Below the pieces are notes generated by a model. That model was not told where the DNA came from. It did not search any database and saw nothing but the letters and a program-made list of their open reading frames with translations. Below are positions 1-8,857 of a DNA stretch of 35,291 nt, piece after piece. The stretch is from a virus. Position 1 is the stretch's first letter, and every line of letters starts with the position of its first letter. The stretch covers positions 1-35,291 of the IMG/VR virus record IMGVR_UViG_3300025781_000027. One strand, 5' to 3'. A program made the position numbers and the translations under genes.

Positions 1-5
1 CTAAA

Positions 6-1391
6 GTGTCTACGCTTATTAAAGCAAATGACTCTATCAATGCTCAGCTAACAAGCACCTACAATATTCCTTCCAACGACCTCTTTCCTAGTGACAGAGC
101 TAGCGCTACGACTATGGAAGAGCAAATTGCTGCCTATAACAAAGTAATCATCTGGGAACAAAATATAGTCACCGACAGTGACTGGGGCGCCAACTACACC
201 TTAGCTACTCCTGCCCCAAGCTCCACTATAACTAACACGTATAACAGACAAATACACGCTCGTGTAGGAACCTCTGCGTACAGTGGCACATTAAGCTCTC
301 CTGACAAAGCGTTGCTGAACAGCGACATTACTTACCTGCTTAGCCAGACCGCGAAGATTCAAGCTAAAGTAAACAGTCTAAAGGCGGCTCTCACTAAAAA
401 TAACAACCTCATTAATAACAATACTAAAACTCTGTTTTCAGGTACGTCGGCAAAGACAGTGCCTCCTGCGCAACCTCAAACTCAAGAGCTACCTCCAGAA
501 AATCCACCTGATAATTTTATGTGGAACTTGCCCCCTCACGCATGGAGCTTACCTGTAGACCCTTATGATATTGCTCCTGATACTACTAATAAAAGATTAG
601 ACCACTTTCACCAAACTCGTCGTGGGCGCATTTGGATGTACCAACCTTATTTAGGAACTACAACTACGGGAACTCCAACAACTGCATCTTCTAAAAAAGG
701 AAAGGCAGCCCCTCCTCCTACAACGAATAACTATGGATTCCAGTTTATTTGGAACCCAGAAACGTTTAGCCAAGATACGTCTACGAACTCTAACATTACG
801 ACAAGCGCGTCTGACCCTTCTGCAGCATCTACAGGATTTGTTACGGGCAACTCTTCGTTAACCTTCACTCTTCGGTTAGACCGCACTAATGACTTTGCGT
901 CTATGAAAGCTGGCACACCTATTACTAGCGCAATCGCCGCAGACAATATAAACAACACACTGTTTAATAAATCTATTGGCCCTAAACAAAAGCTAGCAAC
1001 ACTTCCTACAGAACCAGAATTTGATAGTAGTTGGCTAAACTACTACAAAATTGGAACTCCAAGCGGCTCTGATACAAACATTGAGCAAAAGATTATTGAC
1101 CTTCTTACTTATGGTACTGAGGCTGACCTAGAGTATCTGTATGCGTCTACAAATGGAAAAGACGCTATCGGTATCGGTGGAAAAATTACAGCTAATATTG
1201 GGTACTTAAAAATGGCCTACGTGCGTGTAGACTTAGGTCAGCAAAAATTTGTTGGCGTTCTTTCTGACGTGAGTGTAAACCACCTAGCGTTCACTAGGGA
1301 CATGATTCCTATCAGAACAGATGTCAATATAACTATTGACCTTCGTGTTAATACGCAAATGGTCACAAATAGTGGGCTGGTGGGCAATTGA
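6..1391 (+). CDS. Tail/baseplate protein, tail-tube-initiator-like (possibly 5' partial)
   Basis: About 461 aa from a GTG at 6. The frame stays open to the left edge, so the true start may lie outside the window. Residues ~80-145 are helical, ~150-175 and ~225-240 are Pro/Thr/Lys-rich linkers, and the C-terminal ~200 residues form a beta-rich domain that opens with FQFIWNP and ends with an alternating strand pattern (FTRDMIPIRTDVNITIDLRV). That domain resembles the tube-like domain of contractile-tail proteins that sit next to LysM/gpX proteins. The next gene is a LysM/gpX-like protein overlapping by 4 nt, followed by hub, spike and wedge genes, so a role at the tube-baseplate junction is inferred. 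Family assignment is from pattern only and is moderate. Confidence 0.6.
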   Translation: MSTLIKANDSINAQLTSTYNIPSNDLFPSDRASATTMEEQIAAYNKVIIWEQNIVTDSDWGANYTLATPAPSSTITNTYNRQIHARVGTSAYSGTLSSPDKALLNSDITYLLSQTAKIQAKVNSLKAALTKNNNLINNNTKTLFSGTSAKTVPPAQPQTQELPPENPPDNFMWNLPPHAWSLPVDPYDIAPDTTNKRLDHFHQTRRGRIWMYQPYLGTTTTGTPTTASSKKGKAAPPPTTNNYGFQFIWNPETFSQDTSTNSNITTSASDPSAASTGFVTGNSSLTFTLRLDRTNDFASMKAGTPITSAIAADNINNTLFNKSIGPKQKLATLPTEPEFDSSWLNYYKIGTPSGSDTNIEQKIIDLLTYGTEADLEYLYASTNGKDAIGIGGKITANIGYLKMAYVRVDLGQQKFVGVLSDVSVNHLAFTRDMIPIRTDVNITIDLRVNTQMVTNSGLVGN

Positions 1392-1666
1392 TTTATCAAA
1401 ACTCTCGTTACTACAACGAACTGATTGACTTTGTTGCAATTACTGAGGAGGGCAACGCCAACCCTATTGTCTACTACAATGTGGACGCACCTGGCCTTAT
1501 TAGTTGGTGGGAGCATCAGTACGTTGAGGGTGAGCGCTTGGAACAAATCGCTTATCAATACTACAAACGTCCTGAGCTATGGTGGGTCATACCTGAGTAC
1601 AACCCTACAATTGTCGACTTTATTAATATAGCCCCTGGAACAATAATTAAGGTTCCTCGTGTTTAA
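1388..1666 (+). CDS. LysM/gpX-like baseplate protein
   Basis: 92 aa from a TTG at 1388 that overlaps the previous stop (TTGA). The C-terminal half reads as a LysM-like fold: YVEGERLEQIAYQYYKRPEL, then WWVIPEYNP, then a final PGTIIKVPRV strand. This is the layout of phage tail protein X and the LysM baseplate proteins of contractile tails, where the domain joins the tube or hub to the baseplate rather than binding cell wall. Its place directly before a gpD-like hub gene matches the X-D order of P2-like tails. An internal ATG exists but would delete the N-terminal strands, so the TTG is preferred. Confidence 0.65.
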   Translation: MIYQNSRYYNELIDFVAITEEGNANPIVYYNVDAPGLISWWEHQYVEGERLEQIAYQYYKRPELWWVIPEYNPTIVDFINIAPGTIIKVPRV

Positions 1667-2981
1667 TTACCTTAACGTAGAGTTTCCTACTTTAAGTATC
1701 CCACCTAGTCGCGGATACAGCCTACACTCGTCCTGGTCCAGGTACGAGCATGAGCTTTTAACCGTCAGATTTATCGACTGGGCTGTTCCGTACGATTCAA
1801 TTTCAGATGGAACACCTGTCACTGTTACCTTACGTGGAGTAGGCAATAACAGAGTTTTTAATGGGTATGTTCATCATATTGTCCCTGACCTAGCCCCCGA
1901 TAAAAACTATGTAGATATCACCCTTATTGGTGCCTCCAGGGTCCTTAAGCAGCAGTCTCAACGAGTATGGTTAAACACAACTGCTGACCAAGTAATAGCC
2001 GATATTGCTAACGCTAATAACTTTTCTTACATCGCAGTACCCACTCCTCGCATGTACGACCAGATTTCACAGGCAGGAATGTCTGATTGGGAGCTGATGG
2101 TAAAGCTAGCCAAGCAAAACGGGTACTCTTTAAAAGCCGATAATACAACTATCATCTTTCAACCGTTAACCCAAGAGTTTACTGATACCCGCCAAGAGGC
2201 TGCGTATTTCATAATGAAAGGGCTAGACGTAAAATTTACAGGTATATTCTCTTTCACTCCTATGGTGGGAGAAGCCATTCCTTACGCAGATGCGACTAAA
2301 ACTACAGTTGCTGTTAGTGGCGTAGACAGGTCATCTGTTACCGAGCATACCCATGTTAACCAGACTCCTATTAACCATACGCGAGCAAAGCAAGTTGCGC
2401 CTATATTTGACGCTTATCACACTAAAGTAGTAGCGCCTACCTATGAAATTGCGCAGTATGAGGCTACCGCTGCTGACGAAAGAAACCGATATGCTTACCG
2501 AGGCGAGGCAGTTGTTTTAGGAAACCCCTCGTTATTGCCTGATAGCCCTGTATATCTGGATGGAATAGGCCCTACGTATTCTGGATACTGGACAGTGCTC
2601 TCTGTATCTCATAACATTAAAGGCAACGCTGAATACACAACTACTATAACAGTAGGTGCTGATTCCCTAGGGCTATCTACCCAATGGACAGATAACAAAA
2701 ACATCGTGTCTCCCAACGAAACCATCAAAAGAGCTGTCACCCCTGGGGTACGTCAAAAGAACTCTTTGCCAACTACGTCACTAAAAAAGGTCGGAGTTAC
2801 AGTAAAGGAGTCATACAAAGCTCCTGTGTCTAAAGTAAAAAACGTTTCTAAGGTCTCTGCCAAAGGCATTCCTACGCACCAATGGGTAGGGGCTGGAGGG
2901 AACTTAAAAGCCCCCACTACTGCAGAGAAAAAGATGCCAGCGGCAGTTATGAAAAAGATGGTGAATACATATGGTCGATAA
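1659..2981 (+). CDS. gpD-like baseplate hub protein
   Basis: 440 aa from a GTG at 1659, overlapping the previous gene by 8 nt. Residues ~1-110 have the beta-barrel pattern of late-control D/VgrG hub proteins (VTVTLRGVGNNRVFNGYVHH). Residues ~115-170 contain an ADQVIADIA helix and a SDWELMVKLAKQNGYSL segment typical of the second hub domain. Residues ~270-335 give the ATAADERNRYAYRGEAVVLG stretch and closing strands. The last ~80 residues are Lys/Ala/Pro-rich and look like a flexible tail. The hub trimer links tail tube to spike, and the next gene is the spike OB protein. The family call rests on domain order and neighbours. Confidence 0.7.
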   Translation: MFNYLNVEFPTLSIPPSRGYSLHSSWSRYEHELLTVRFIDWAVPYDSISDGTPVTVTLRGVGNNRVFNGYVHHIVPDLAPDKNYVDITLIGASRVLKQQSQRVWLNTTADQVIADIANANNFSYIAVPTPRMYDQISQAGMSDWELMVKLAKQNGYSLKADNTTIIFQPLTQEFTDTRQEAAYFIMKGLDVKFTGIFSFTPMVGEAIPYADATKTTVAVSGVDRSSVTEHTHVNQTPINHTRAKQVAPIFDAYHTKVVAPTYEIAQYEATAADERNRYAYRGEAVVLGNPSLLPDSPVYLDGIGPTYSGYWTVLSVSHNIKGNAEYTTTITVGADSLGLSTQWTDNKNIVSPNETIKRAVTPGVRQKNSLPTTSLKKVGVTVKESYKAPVSKVKNVSKVSAKGIPTHQWVGAGGNLKAPTTAEKKMPAAVMKKMVNTYGR

Positions 2982-3318
2982 CATGTACTACGGAATATAC
3001 CGAGGCATATGCCAGGATAACCAGGACCCCGATAACGCAAATAAAATTCGCCTTACGGTCCCACAGGTGCTAAATACAAATTGGACAACCTGGGCCTATC
3101 CAGTAAACCCAATTACAGGAAACGCTACGCATGACCCGCATACGGATTCCTACACGACTACGGCGGCTAGCGTGGGAAGCTCTGGCTCCCACACACATTC
3201 GGTAACTTTAAACTCATCACATTCTGACCACATTAAAGTTCCGTCTATCGGTCAAGGTGTATGGGTTATGTTTGAAGGTGGAGATACCAACTTTCCTCTA
3301 TGGGTAGGAGTGTACTAA
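2971..3318 (+). CDS. Spike OB-fold protein (gp5/gpV-like)
   Basis: 115 aa from ATG 2971, overlapping the hub gene by 11 nt. The N-terminus (YYGIYRGICQDNQDPDNANKIRLTVPQVLN) and the C-terminus (KVPSIGQGVWVMFEGGDTNFPLWVGVY) match the OB-fold domain of gp5/gpV/VgrG proteins, with their usual start 'G.C.DN.DPD...KIR..VP' and end 'VWV.FEGGD..FPLW.G'. The His/Ser/Thr-rich stretch at residues ~70-88 (GSHTHSVTLNSSHSDH) sits between strands. No lysozyme or long beta-helix is present, so this is a minimal OB domain, and the cell-piercing tip must be another protein or this short form. Confidence 0.72.
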   Translation: MVDNMYYGIYRGICQDNQDPDNANKIRLTVPQVLNTNWTTWAYPVNPITGNATHDPHTDSYTTTAASVGSSGSHTHSVTLNSSHSDHIKVPSIGQGVWVMFEGGDTNFPLWVGVY

Positions 3319-3714
3319 ATGGAACGCGCAATAATTCTTCCTTTTTCTGTGGATGCTTCGGGCTCAATTCTGTCGTCCAATGACCAACGAGCAATCTGGC
3401 AAAGCCGAGTAACTGCTGCCGTTATGACTGGAGTTGGGGAACGAGTATTTAGAAACGGATACGGTGGCACTATACGAAGCGCTCTATTTCAGGCTCCACA
3501 AGACGCGGCTAACACAGCGGCTGCAAGCGTGCGCGAAGTATTCGCCAAGCACTTAGACGCCCTCGTACTTAACAATGTGTCGGTCAGTATGGACCAGCAA
3601 TCAGGCGTATTAACCATTACAATTGACTATACCCTGCCTAATAAAGAAAAGGCTCAAACTTCTTTGAAGACAGGAACCCTTACCCGTTCTGGCGACGTTA
3701 TTCAGGAGTACTAA
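3319..3714 (+). CDS. gp25-like baseplate wedge protein (gpW)
   Basis: 131 aa, starting directly after the previous stop. The N-terminus (ILPFSVDASGSI), the central GVGERVFRNGYGGTIRSALF segment and the C-terminal LTITIDYTLPN strand are the standard signature of gp25/gpW proteins. In that family the GERV/..PxFG region folds like lysozyme but is not catalytic. It nucleates the sheath and holds the wedge to the hub in contractile tails, so it is one of the best indicators that this phage has a contractile tail. It is joined to the J-like gene by a TAATG overlap. Confidence 0.82.
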   Translation: MERAIILPFSVDASGSILSSNDQRAIWQSRVTAAVMTGVGERVFRNGYGGTIRSALFQAPQDAANTAAASVREVFAKHLDALVLNNVSVSMDQQSGVLTITIDYTLPNKEKAQTSLKTGTLTRSGDVIQEY

Positions 3715-5450
3715 TGGCATCGAACTTTATCCCGCAGGTGGACTACACCTCACGTGATTATGCCGCTATTCGTGACGACATGATTAACCTTATTCCGTCT
3801 CTTTTGCCAGAGTGGACAAGTACAGACGCCTCAGACTTTGGTATCACCCTTATTGAACTGTTTGCCTACATGGGTGACATGCTGAACTACTATATTGACC
3901 GAGCAGCCAACGAAGGCTTTATCCAGACAGCTACACAACGTAGCTCAGTATTGTCTATTGCTAACATGCTTGGGTACACTCCTAGTCCAGGAGCCCCTGC
4001 AAAGGTAACGTTGACATTTACCAACTCCACAGGCTCTACGCTAAACGTGGGGCCAAAGACTCAAGTGGCTACTACCACTACTGTTAACGGCGTCAATACT
4101 CAGATTGTTTTTGAAACAGATAACACAACTCCTGTAAGCGTGGCAGCTAACTCATCTGTTTCTGTTACCGCTACTCAAGGAACTACGATTAATTACGAGT
4201 ATGTAGGCGACTCAAACGGAAATGCTAATCAGGTATTCTCTCTATCTAAATCCCCTTTAATTGCTAACACATCAAGCGTCATTGTCGGCTCACTAGTCGG
4301 TGGAGTACCGACAGGTTCTTCATACACAGAGCTCTCTTACCTTATTGATGCTGGATATAACGACCCTGTGTACTCTGTGTCCACAGACGCCAACAATGTT
4401 TCATATATTACATTTGGCGACGGTATCAGCGGACGAATTCCTCCTACAAGCTCTATCTATGTTACTTACCGCGTGGGTGGCGGAGCTTCAGGAAACGTTG
4501 GTCCAGGAACGCTGACCTATCAACTAAACAATGTGGTTGCGGGTCTTAAAGTAACCAACGCATCTGCGGCTACTGGTGGAGCTGACCCAGAGACTACAGA
4601 CAGCATTCGTATCAATGCTCCTCTAGCGTACACGGCTCTGAACCGCCTAGTATCACTAGCTGACGCTGGAGCTCTTGCTGTACAGGTTCCATCCGTAGCA
4701 AAAGCTATCGCAGATTCTGGCGCTGCTTACAACAGCATTGTTTTGTATATCGCGCCTTTTGGAGACTCTAGCCTAGGAACTCCTGGCGTAGCTGCTGACG
4801 GAAGCCAGACAACAACCTTTACTAACGCATCCAGTGACGTTATCACTTTTATTACGGACAAAGCCCCAGCTACTACGACTATTACTATTAACCCTCCAAC
4901 CTATGTACCTATTAACATTTCGTTAAACGCACATATTCTCCCTAACTACAAACAGAGCGATGTAACAAAGGGAATTAACGCAGCTTTGTTATCTCTTCTT
5001 GACTTTGACAATGTGGTATTTGGCGAAACCGTTGCTCTTCAATATATCCACAACGTTATCTCTGCTTCGGTTCCTGGTGTGGATTACGTAGATGTAACCC
5101 TACTTACTCGAGCAGATGCAGCGTTCACAGGAAGCATTACAGCGGGGTCACCTACCATTAGTGGCGTATCGTCATTTTTAAACGTAGCTGTGGGACAAGA
5201 TGTGTCTCTTGTTGTAGGAATTTCTAGCGCAGTAACTATTCCTGATGGTACGACAATCACAGCTATTAACACAGGCTCGGGAACCATCACTATGTCCGCT
5301 AATGCTGGCGGCACTGGAACAAACGCAAGTGCTAATATCTGGACATCTTCATTAGCATTAACTGGAGTTAACACGGTTTCTTGTGCGCTAAACGAGCTCC
5401 CTATGCGCGGAGTATTCGATATCACTCCTATCGGCGGAATCATAAGTTAA
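3714..5450 (+). CDS. Baseplate J-like wedge protein
   Basis: 578 aa from ATG 3714 (TAATG overlap). Residues 1-80 contain the classic J/gp6 start: DYTSRDYAAIRDDMINLIP, then SDFGITLIELFAYMGDMLNYYIDRAANE and RSSVLSIANMLGYTP. The middle (FGDGISGRIPP at ~240 and GGADPETTDSIRINAPLAYTALNRLVS at ~290-320) is also diagnostic. Residues ~470-545 differ: they form a glycine/threonine beta module (SITAGSPTISGVSSFLNVAVGQ ... TTITAINTGSGTITMSANAG, broken here for length) of the type found repeated in tail fibres, inserted before the last domain. The protein forms the wedge ring with gp25-like protein. The family call is secure. Confidence 0.88.
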   Translation: MASNFIPQVDYTSRDYAAIRDDMINLIPSLLPEWTSTDASDFGITLIELFAYMGDMLNYYIDRAANEGFIQTATQRSSVLSIANMLGYTPSPGAPAKVTLTFTNSTGSTLNVGPKTQVATTTTVNGVNTQIVFETDNTTPVSVAANSSVSVTATQGTTINYEYVGDSNGNANQVFSLSKSPLIANTSSVIVGSLVGGVPTGSSYTELSYLIDAGYNDPVYSVSTDANNVSYITFGDGISGRIPPTSSIYVTYRVGGGASGNVGPGTLTYQLNNVVAGLKVTNASAATGGADPETTDSIRINAPLAYTALNRLVSLADAGALAVQVPSVAKAIADSGAAYNSIVLYIAPFGDSSLGTPGVAADGSQTTTFTNASSDVITFITDKAPATTTITINPPTYVPINISLNAHILPNYKQSDVTKGINAALLSLLDFDNVVFGETVALQYIHNVISASVPGVDYVDVTLLTRADAAFTGSITAGSPTISGVSSFLNVAVGQDVSLVVGISSAVTIPDGTTITAINTGSGTITMSANAGGTGTNASANIWTSSLALTGVNTVSCALNELPMRGVFDITPIGGIIS

Positions 5451-5458
5451 GGATAAAA

Positions 5459-5944
5459 ATGACCTCATACACACCCACATACCCAGCTAGCGTTGTTAAC
5501 TTTGGGCCTAATAAGCAAAACAACGTTGACATTATTGACGCAGCTGACCCAAATACACTTCGTGTAGAGGTAGTTGCTATTGAAACTACCCTGGGAGCTA
5601 CTCCATCGATTTCTACTTCTCCAACAGCATCTTCTTCTTGGTACAACGATGGGCGTGATTTTTCCACCGTTATTGCTCGTCTCGCCAATATTGAAGCAGG
5701 AATCGTCGCTGATACTCACTCTCAATACGTAAAAGTAGCTGGTGGAAGCACGATATCTCCCACAGCAAGCACGGTAGGTATTACTATTACTGCTGCCTCG
5801 GGCCAAACCGCTGACCTTATGCAATGGAAGAACTCCAGCGGAACGGTGATGACTCGTATCGGTCCAGACGGCATTTTGTACGCAACTAACCCTCAACTGG
5901 GCGCCACCGACTACACAGAAAACCTATTATTAGGCGGAATGTAA
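5459..5944 (+). CDS. Short tail-fibre-like structural protein
   Basis: 161 aa from ATG 5459, with AAGG 7-10 nt upstream; an in-frame earlier start lies inside the J-like gene and is not used. The N-terminal region (NVDIIDAADPNTLRVEVVAIETTLGA) is a motif of phage fibre and minor tail proteins. It is followed by a helix (FSTVIARLANIEAGI), a DTHSQYV turn, and a beta-repeat-like end (TADLMQWKNSSGTVMTRIGPDG) seen in fibre shafts and caps. It lies between the J-like and I-like genes, where it probably forms or caps a small baseplate fibre. The exact role is not established. Confidence 0.7.
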   Translation: MTSYTPTYPASVVNFGPNKQNNVDIIDAADPNTLRVEVVAIETTLGATPSISTSPTASSSWYNDGRDFSTVIARLANIEAGIVADTHSQYVKVAGGSTISPTASTVGITITAASGQTADLMQWKNSSGTVMTRIGPDGILYATNPQLGATDYTENLLLGGM

Positions 5945-7987
5945 TTGGCTAAATATGGAATTGATTATTATGACACCGCGTATTACGGTGCCAATAATCT
6001 TACAGAATACGTTGCGGGAAACTTTGTAGCTAAGCCTTACTACTACCAACAGGTTCAGCTTTCGTGGTTTACCCCTTCAGGAGCGTGGGATTTTATTCGC
6101 TTAGTTCGCAGCCCATACGGATTTGCTGTGAACGCTGAGGATGGCGACCTATTGTTTGAGGATGCAAACGGCGCCTCACGCACTTCGTATCTAGACGAAG
6201 GTCAAGTCCCTAACAACGTTAAACTTGCTCCAGCTAAGCCCTATTACTATAGCCTTTTTGTTCGTGAACCAGTCCACAGTACTTGGCAACGTGCGGGCGA
6301 CGCTATTGGAGTTTCTGTTAAAGACTACGGAACTTCTGCGGCAATGTTTAGATACTTGCCTGAAATCCTTAGCTCACAGATTCCTAACGACACCTCATTA
6401 GAGTCAACCAACACCTTTTTACAACGTTTTATTACTCTATTTGCTTTTCAGCTAGATGTGTACAAAAGCTCTGCTGAGAACATCACCAATCGCTATGATG
6501 TAACCAATCTTAATGGCCTTCTTATCCCTACCTTTATGCAAGAATTTGGGCTTAAATACGAACCTGCTCTAGGAATCAAACAATCTAAAATCTTTTTGCG
6601 TAATATCTCACGACTGTTCCTTATCAAAGGAACTCTACTAGGCCTCAAAGACTTTATTAAGTCTTACGCTGGGTATGACAATATTATATCTATAGGTAAA
6701 AACTTAATGCTAGACATCAACGACTCTTCTTTTGAGCAGTCTGTTGGTTCTTGGAGTGCAATATCTAACGCGGTTATTGAGCACCACTCTGTCAACGACT
6801 CTCCGCACGTTGCTCCATACTCTGAGCCTGCTTTACCTGCTATGTTTCCTAATCTTCAAAAAGGAGTGTTAAAGGTAACTAACGTGGCAAATGGACCTGC
6901 GATAATATCTTTAGCAGGAGACACACCACTTCATTACGGAATACCTATCTCTCCCAATACGTCGTACGCATTTAGCGCTTATGTAAAAGGTGGTCCTGGA
7001 GCTACTGAAGTTCAGTTAAAGTGGTATGACAAAAATGGCGCATTAATATCTTCAACTGATGCGTGGGAAGCCCCTGCGGGAGGAAGCTCGTGGTCACAAA
7101 TTGGGTACAGCTGGACATCGCCCGCTAACGCTGTGTACGCAGTTCCTGTTATAAAGCTTTACCAACTTGCTAATGCCGTGTGGTACGTAGACGCCGTTCA
7201 ATTTGAAAAAGCTGTGTATAACGCGGATTACGAAATGGATTGGTCAACCTCTTTTGAAGATGCGCGTCAAATTAAGATAACGTTGATTGCCACACGTATA
7301 AATGAGATTCTTAACCCGAACTTTGCATTTCCTCAAACATTTTGGTCCGTAAATAACGGAACCATTGCGCTTTCCACAGACCCTACAGATATTCTGGGGT
7401 TGACTGGCTCTGTCGTTAACAGTACTGAGGCAGGAGAAATGTACGCCAGCGCTGCTGGAACGGTGACTCTTTCTTCAGCACCTATGGACATCCTTGCAAA
7501 TAACGACTACACGTTCAGTATTTATTCGTGCGCTACTGACCCAGGAGATTCTCCGACTCCAGTCACTGCGTTTATTAAGTGGTATGACAGCAGTAACTCG
7601 TTAATCAGTACTGCTACTGGTACGCCTCAGACAGCGACTACTCATTTTGTTCGCCCTTTTGTCACTGATATCGCCCCTGATACCGCAGCTACCGCTGTTG
7701 TAGGAATAACCTGGCACGCCACTGCTGCGGGAAGTGCGAACAGCGGAAATCAGGTTGTAGTTGATTCTGCGCTCTTTGAAAAGAGCTCTAGCGTTAACAC
7801 GTACTTTGACGGTGCCCACGGAGTAGCAGAACTAAGTGACGTATTCTGGGAAGGAACGACGGATGACTCCAGAAGCCACTATTACAAGAACCGCTTTGCT
7901 ATTGAAAGCCGCCTCATCGCTAAAATCCCTGATTGGGTAAACTCAGGCAGCGCCTTTCAACTGTTCTTTGCACAGCCTAATACGTAG
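5945..7987 (+). CDS. Tail protein I-like baseplate protein with two C-terminal jelly rolls
   Basis: 680 aa from a TTG at 5945, directly after the previous stop. Residues ~1-120 are Tyr-rich and beta-rich. Residues ~130-235 look like phage tail protein I: FRYLPEILSSQIPND, FLQRFITLFAFQLDVYKS, IPTFMQEFGLKYEP, FLRNISRLFLIKGTLLGLKDFIKSYAG (broken here for length). Residues ~245-420 and ~435-615 are two copies of a carbohydrate-binding-like beta domain, each with 'N.SFE' or 'NPNFAFP' at its start, a KWYD strand, and a 'WYVDAVQFEK' or 'VVVDSALFEK' closing strand. The I-like part would attach to the wedge and the tandem domains may bind host surface glycan or attach fibres. The fusion is inferred from the single uninterrupted frame. 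Confidence 0.75.
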   Translation: MAKYGIDYYDTAYYGANNLTEYVAGNFVAKPYYYQQVQLSWFTPSGAWDFIRLVRSPYGFAVNAEDGDLLFEDANGASRTSYLDEGQVPNNVKLAPAKPYYYSLFVREPVHSTWQRAGDAIGVSVKDYGTSAAMFRYLPEILSSQIPNDTSLESTNTFLQRFITLFAFQLDVYKSSAENITNRYDVTNLNGLLIPTFMQEFGLKYEPALGIKQSKIFLRNISRLFLIKGTLLGLKDFIKSYAGYDNIISIGKNLMLDINDSSFEQSVGSWSAISNAVIEHHSVNDSPHVAPYSEPALPAMFPNLQKGVLKVTNVANGPAIISLAGDTPLHYGIPISPNTSYAFSAYVKGGPGATEVQLKWYDKNGALISSTDAWEAPAGGSSWSQIGYSWTSPANAVYAVPVIKLYQLANAVWYVDAVQFEKAVYNADYEMDWSTSFEDARQIKITLIATRINEILNPNFAFPQTFWSVNNGTIALSTDPTDILGLTGSVVNSTEAGEMYASAAGTVTLSSAPMDILANNDYTFSIYSCATDPGDSPTPVTAFIKWYDSSNSLISTATGTPQTATTHFVRPFVTDIAPDTAATAVVGITWHATAAGSANSGNQVVVDSALFEKSSSVNTYFDGAHGVAELSDVFWEGTTDDSRSHYYKNRFAIESRLIAKIPDWVNSGSAFQLFFAQPNT

Positions 7988-7993
7988 TACGAT
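7988..7993 (+). promoter_or_regulatory. Possible -10 hexamer TACGAT, 6 nt before ATG 8000
   Basis: TACGAT fits TAnnnT and lies exactly 6 nt before the ATG at 8000, overlapping the end of the previous gene by nothing (stop at 7985-7987). No -35 is visible. The start has only AAGG with a spacer of 2 nt, too close for a normal Shine-Dalgarno. This is the weakest hexamer of the set, included because the spacing is identical to stronger cases at 21170, 27346 and 31351. Confidence 0.35.
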
Positions 7994-7999
7994 AAGGTC

Positions 8000-8284
8000 A
8001 TGCTGACCTTACTACTTATCTCTGGATTTACTGCGTTTGTTTTTGCTGTCATTAATCAGCTTATCTCTGTTCTAGAAGCCTTTATGGATATGAGACTTAT
8101 TAGGGCTTTTTTATGCCTCCTCACCTCTGCTGGAGCTACTGGTCTTAGTAGCGTAGGAGGAGTCAAGCAGTTTATTATTTATTCGGTTGCTGGAGCTTTT
8201 TTTGGCTCTTTACTGGTTATAGTGGCAGAACGTATCAACACCTACCAAGCCGCGGTTATTCACGCGGTTGGCAAAGAGCGCTAA
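8000..8284 (+). CDS. Small membrane protein, holin candidate
   Basis: 94 aa from ATG 8000. Hydrophobic stretches at residues ~2-24, ~33-52 and ~57-76 suggest two or three membrane segments, with a charged C-terminal tail (ERINTYQAAVIHAVGKER). Size and topology fit a phage holin, and it directly follows the tail genes. However, no lysin is next to it, so the holin reading is only a possibility. Otherwise it is an unrecognised small inner-membrane protein. Confidence 0.65.
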   Translation: MLTLLLISGFTAFVFAVINQLISVLEAFMDMRLIRAFLCLLTSAGATGLSSVGGVKQFIIYSVAGAFFGSLLVIVAERINTYQAAVIHAVGKER

Positions 8285-8297
8285 AGCTGTGTAGTCT
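8268..8297 (+). promoter_or_regulatory. Candidate sigma70-type promoter for the 8321 gene
   Basis: TTGGCA at 8268-8273, an 18-nt spacer and TAGTCT at 8292-8297. The predicted start of transcription (~8304) would give a leader of ~17 nt that still includes the strong Shine-Dalgarno AAAGGAGG at 8310-8317. The -35 lies inside the end of the membrane-protein gene. It would separate tail genes from the replication operon. Confidence 0.45.
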
Positions 8298-8320
8298 GTG
8301 CATCCACTAAAGGAGGGTGC

Positions 8321-8857
8321 ATGACGTATTACGTTCTGGTCGCAGGTAGCGGAGAAACTACTCGACCAAATATTGAAGCTTTAATGGAAGACTTTTACTA
8401 TGCCAAAGGCGATGGCGGAACTCTAGTGATTGCCTATGACAATCAACCTAGCAAGAGCCAAAGCTTTGCTGCCCAGTACGCAAAAGAAATCGGCAAAGAC
8501 ATTATGGTCTTTTGCCATGATGACGCAAGCACTATAGGAATTCCTGGCGCTTCACAGTCCCCGTCTACTAATCCTGTAGAGGACGCTATCAAGTTTATGG
8601 CGGGTCAGGATTCGGTTGCCTACCTACTGTGGAACGAAGATAACTACATTCTGTCATCCTGCATAAATAACAGCATTCCTGCCTTTAACCTCTGTGACGG
8701 GCTTGTGCCCCTCAATGAAGTACAAGAAACGCCGAAGCCTGCGGTTAAGGTGCCAGACCCCAATGAATTACCCCTAGACTCCGCTCCTGTGGATGATATA
8801 AAGATAAAGCTACAAAAGATTCTAGAACTAACCCAAGAGGCTCTGAAGAACCTTTAA
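8321..8857 (+). CDS. Unrecognised protein with Rossmann-like N-terminal half
   Basis: 178 aa from ATG 8321, with the strongest Shine-Dalgarno of the window (AAAGGAGG, spacer 3-4 nt). Residues ~1-130 alternate strand and helix (YYVLVAGSGETTRPNIEALM, TLVIAYDNQ, DIMVFCHDD, SVAYLLWNED), with an early GSGETTR turn after strand 1. This suggests a nucleotide-binding Rossmann-like fold. Residues ~135-160 are a Pro/Asp-rich linker and the end is an amphipathic helix. It is coupled to the following initiator-like gene by TAATG, so it may act in replication control. I do not recognise a family. Confidence 0.6.
   Translation: MTYYVLVAGSGETTRPNIEALMEDFYYAKGDGGTLVIAYDNQPSKSQSFAAQYAKEIGKDIMVFCHDDASTIGIPGASQSPSTNPVEDAIKFMAGQDSVAYLLWNEDNYILSSCINNSIPAFNLCDGLVPLNEVQETPKPAVKVPDPNELPLDSAPVDDIKIKLQKILELTQEALKNL

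Noticed and set aside
8000-8284. Calling the small membrane protein a holin outright
   Set aside because: Size and topology fit, but there is no adjacent lysin, and many phage membrane proteins look alike.
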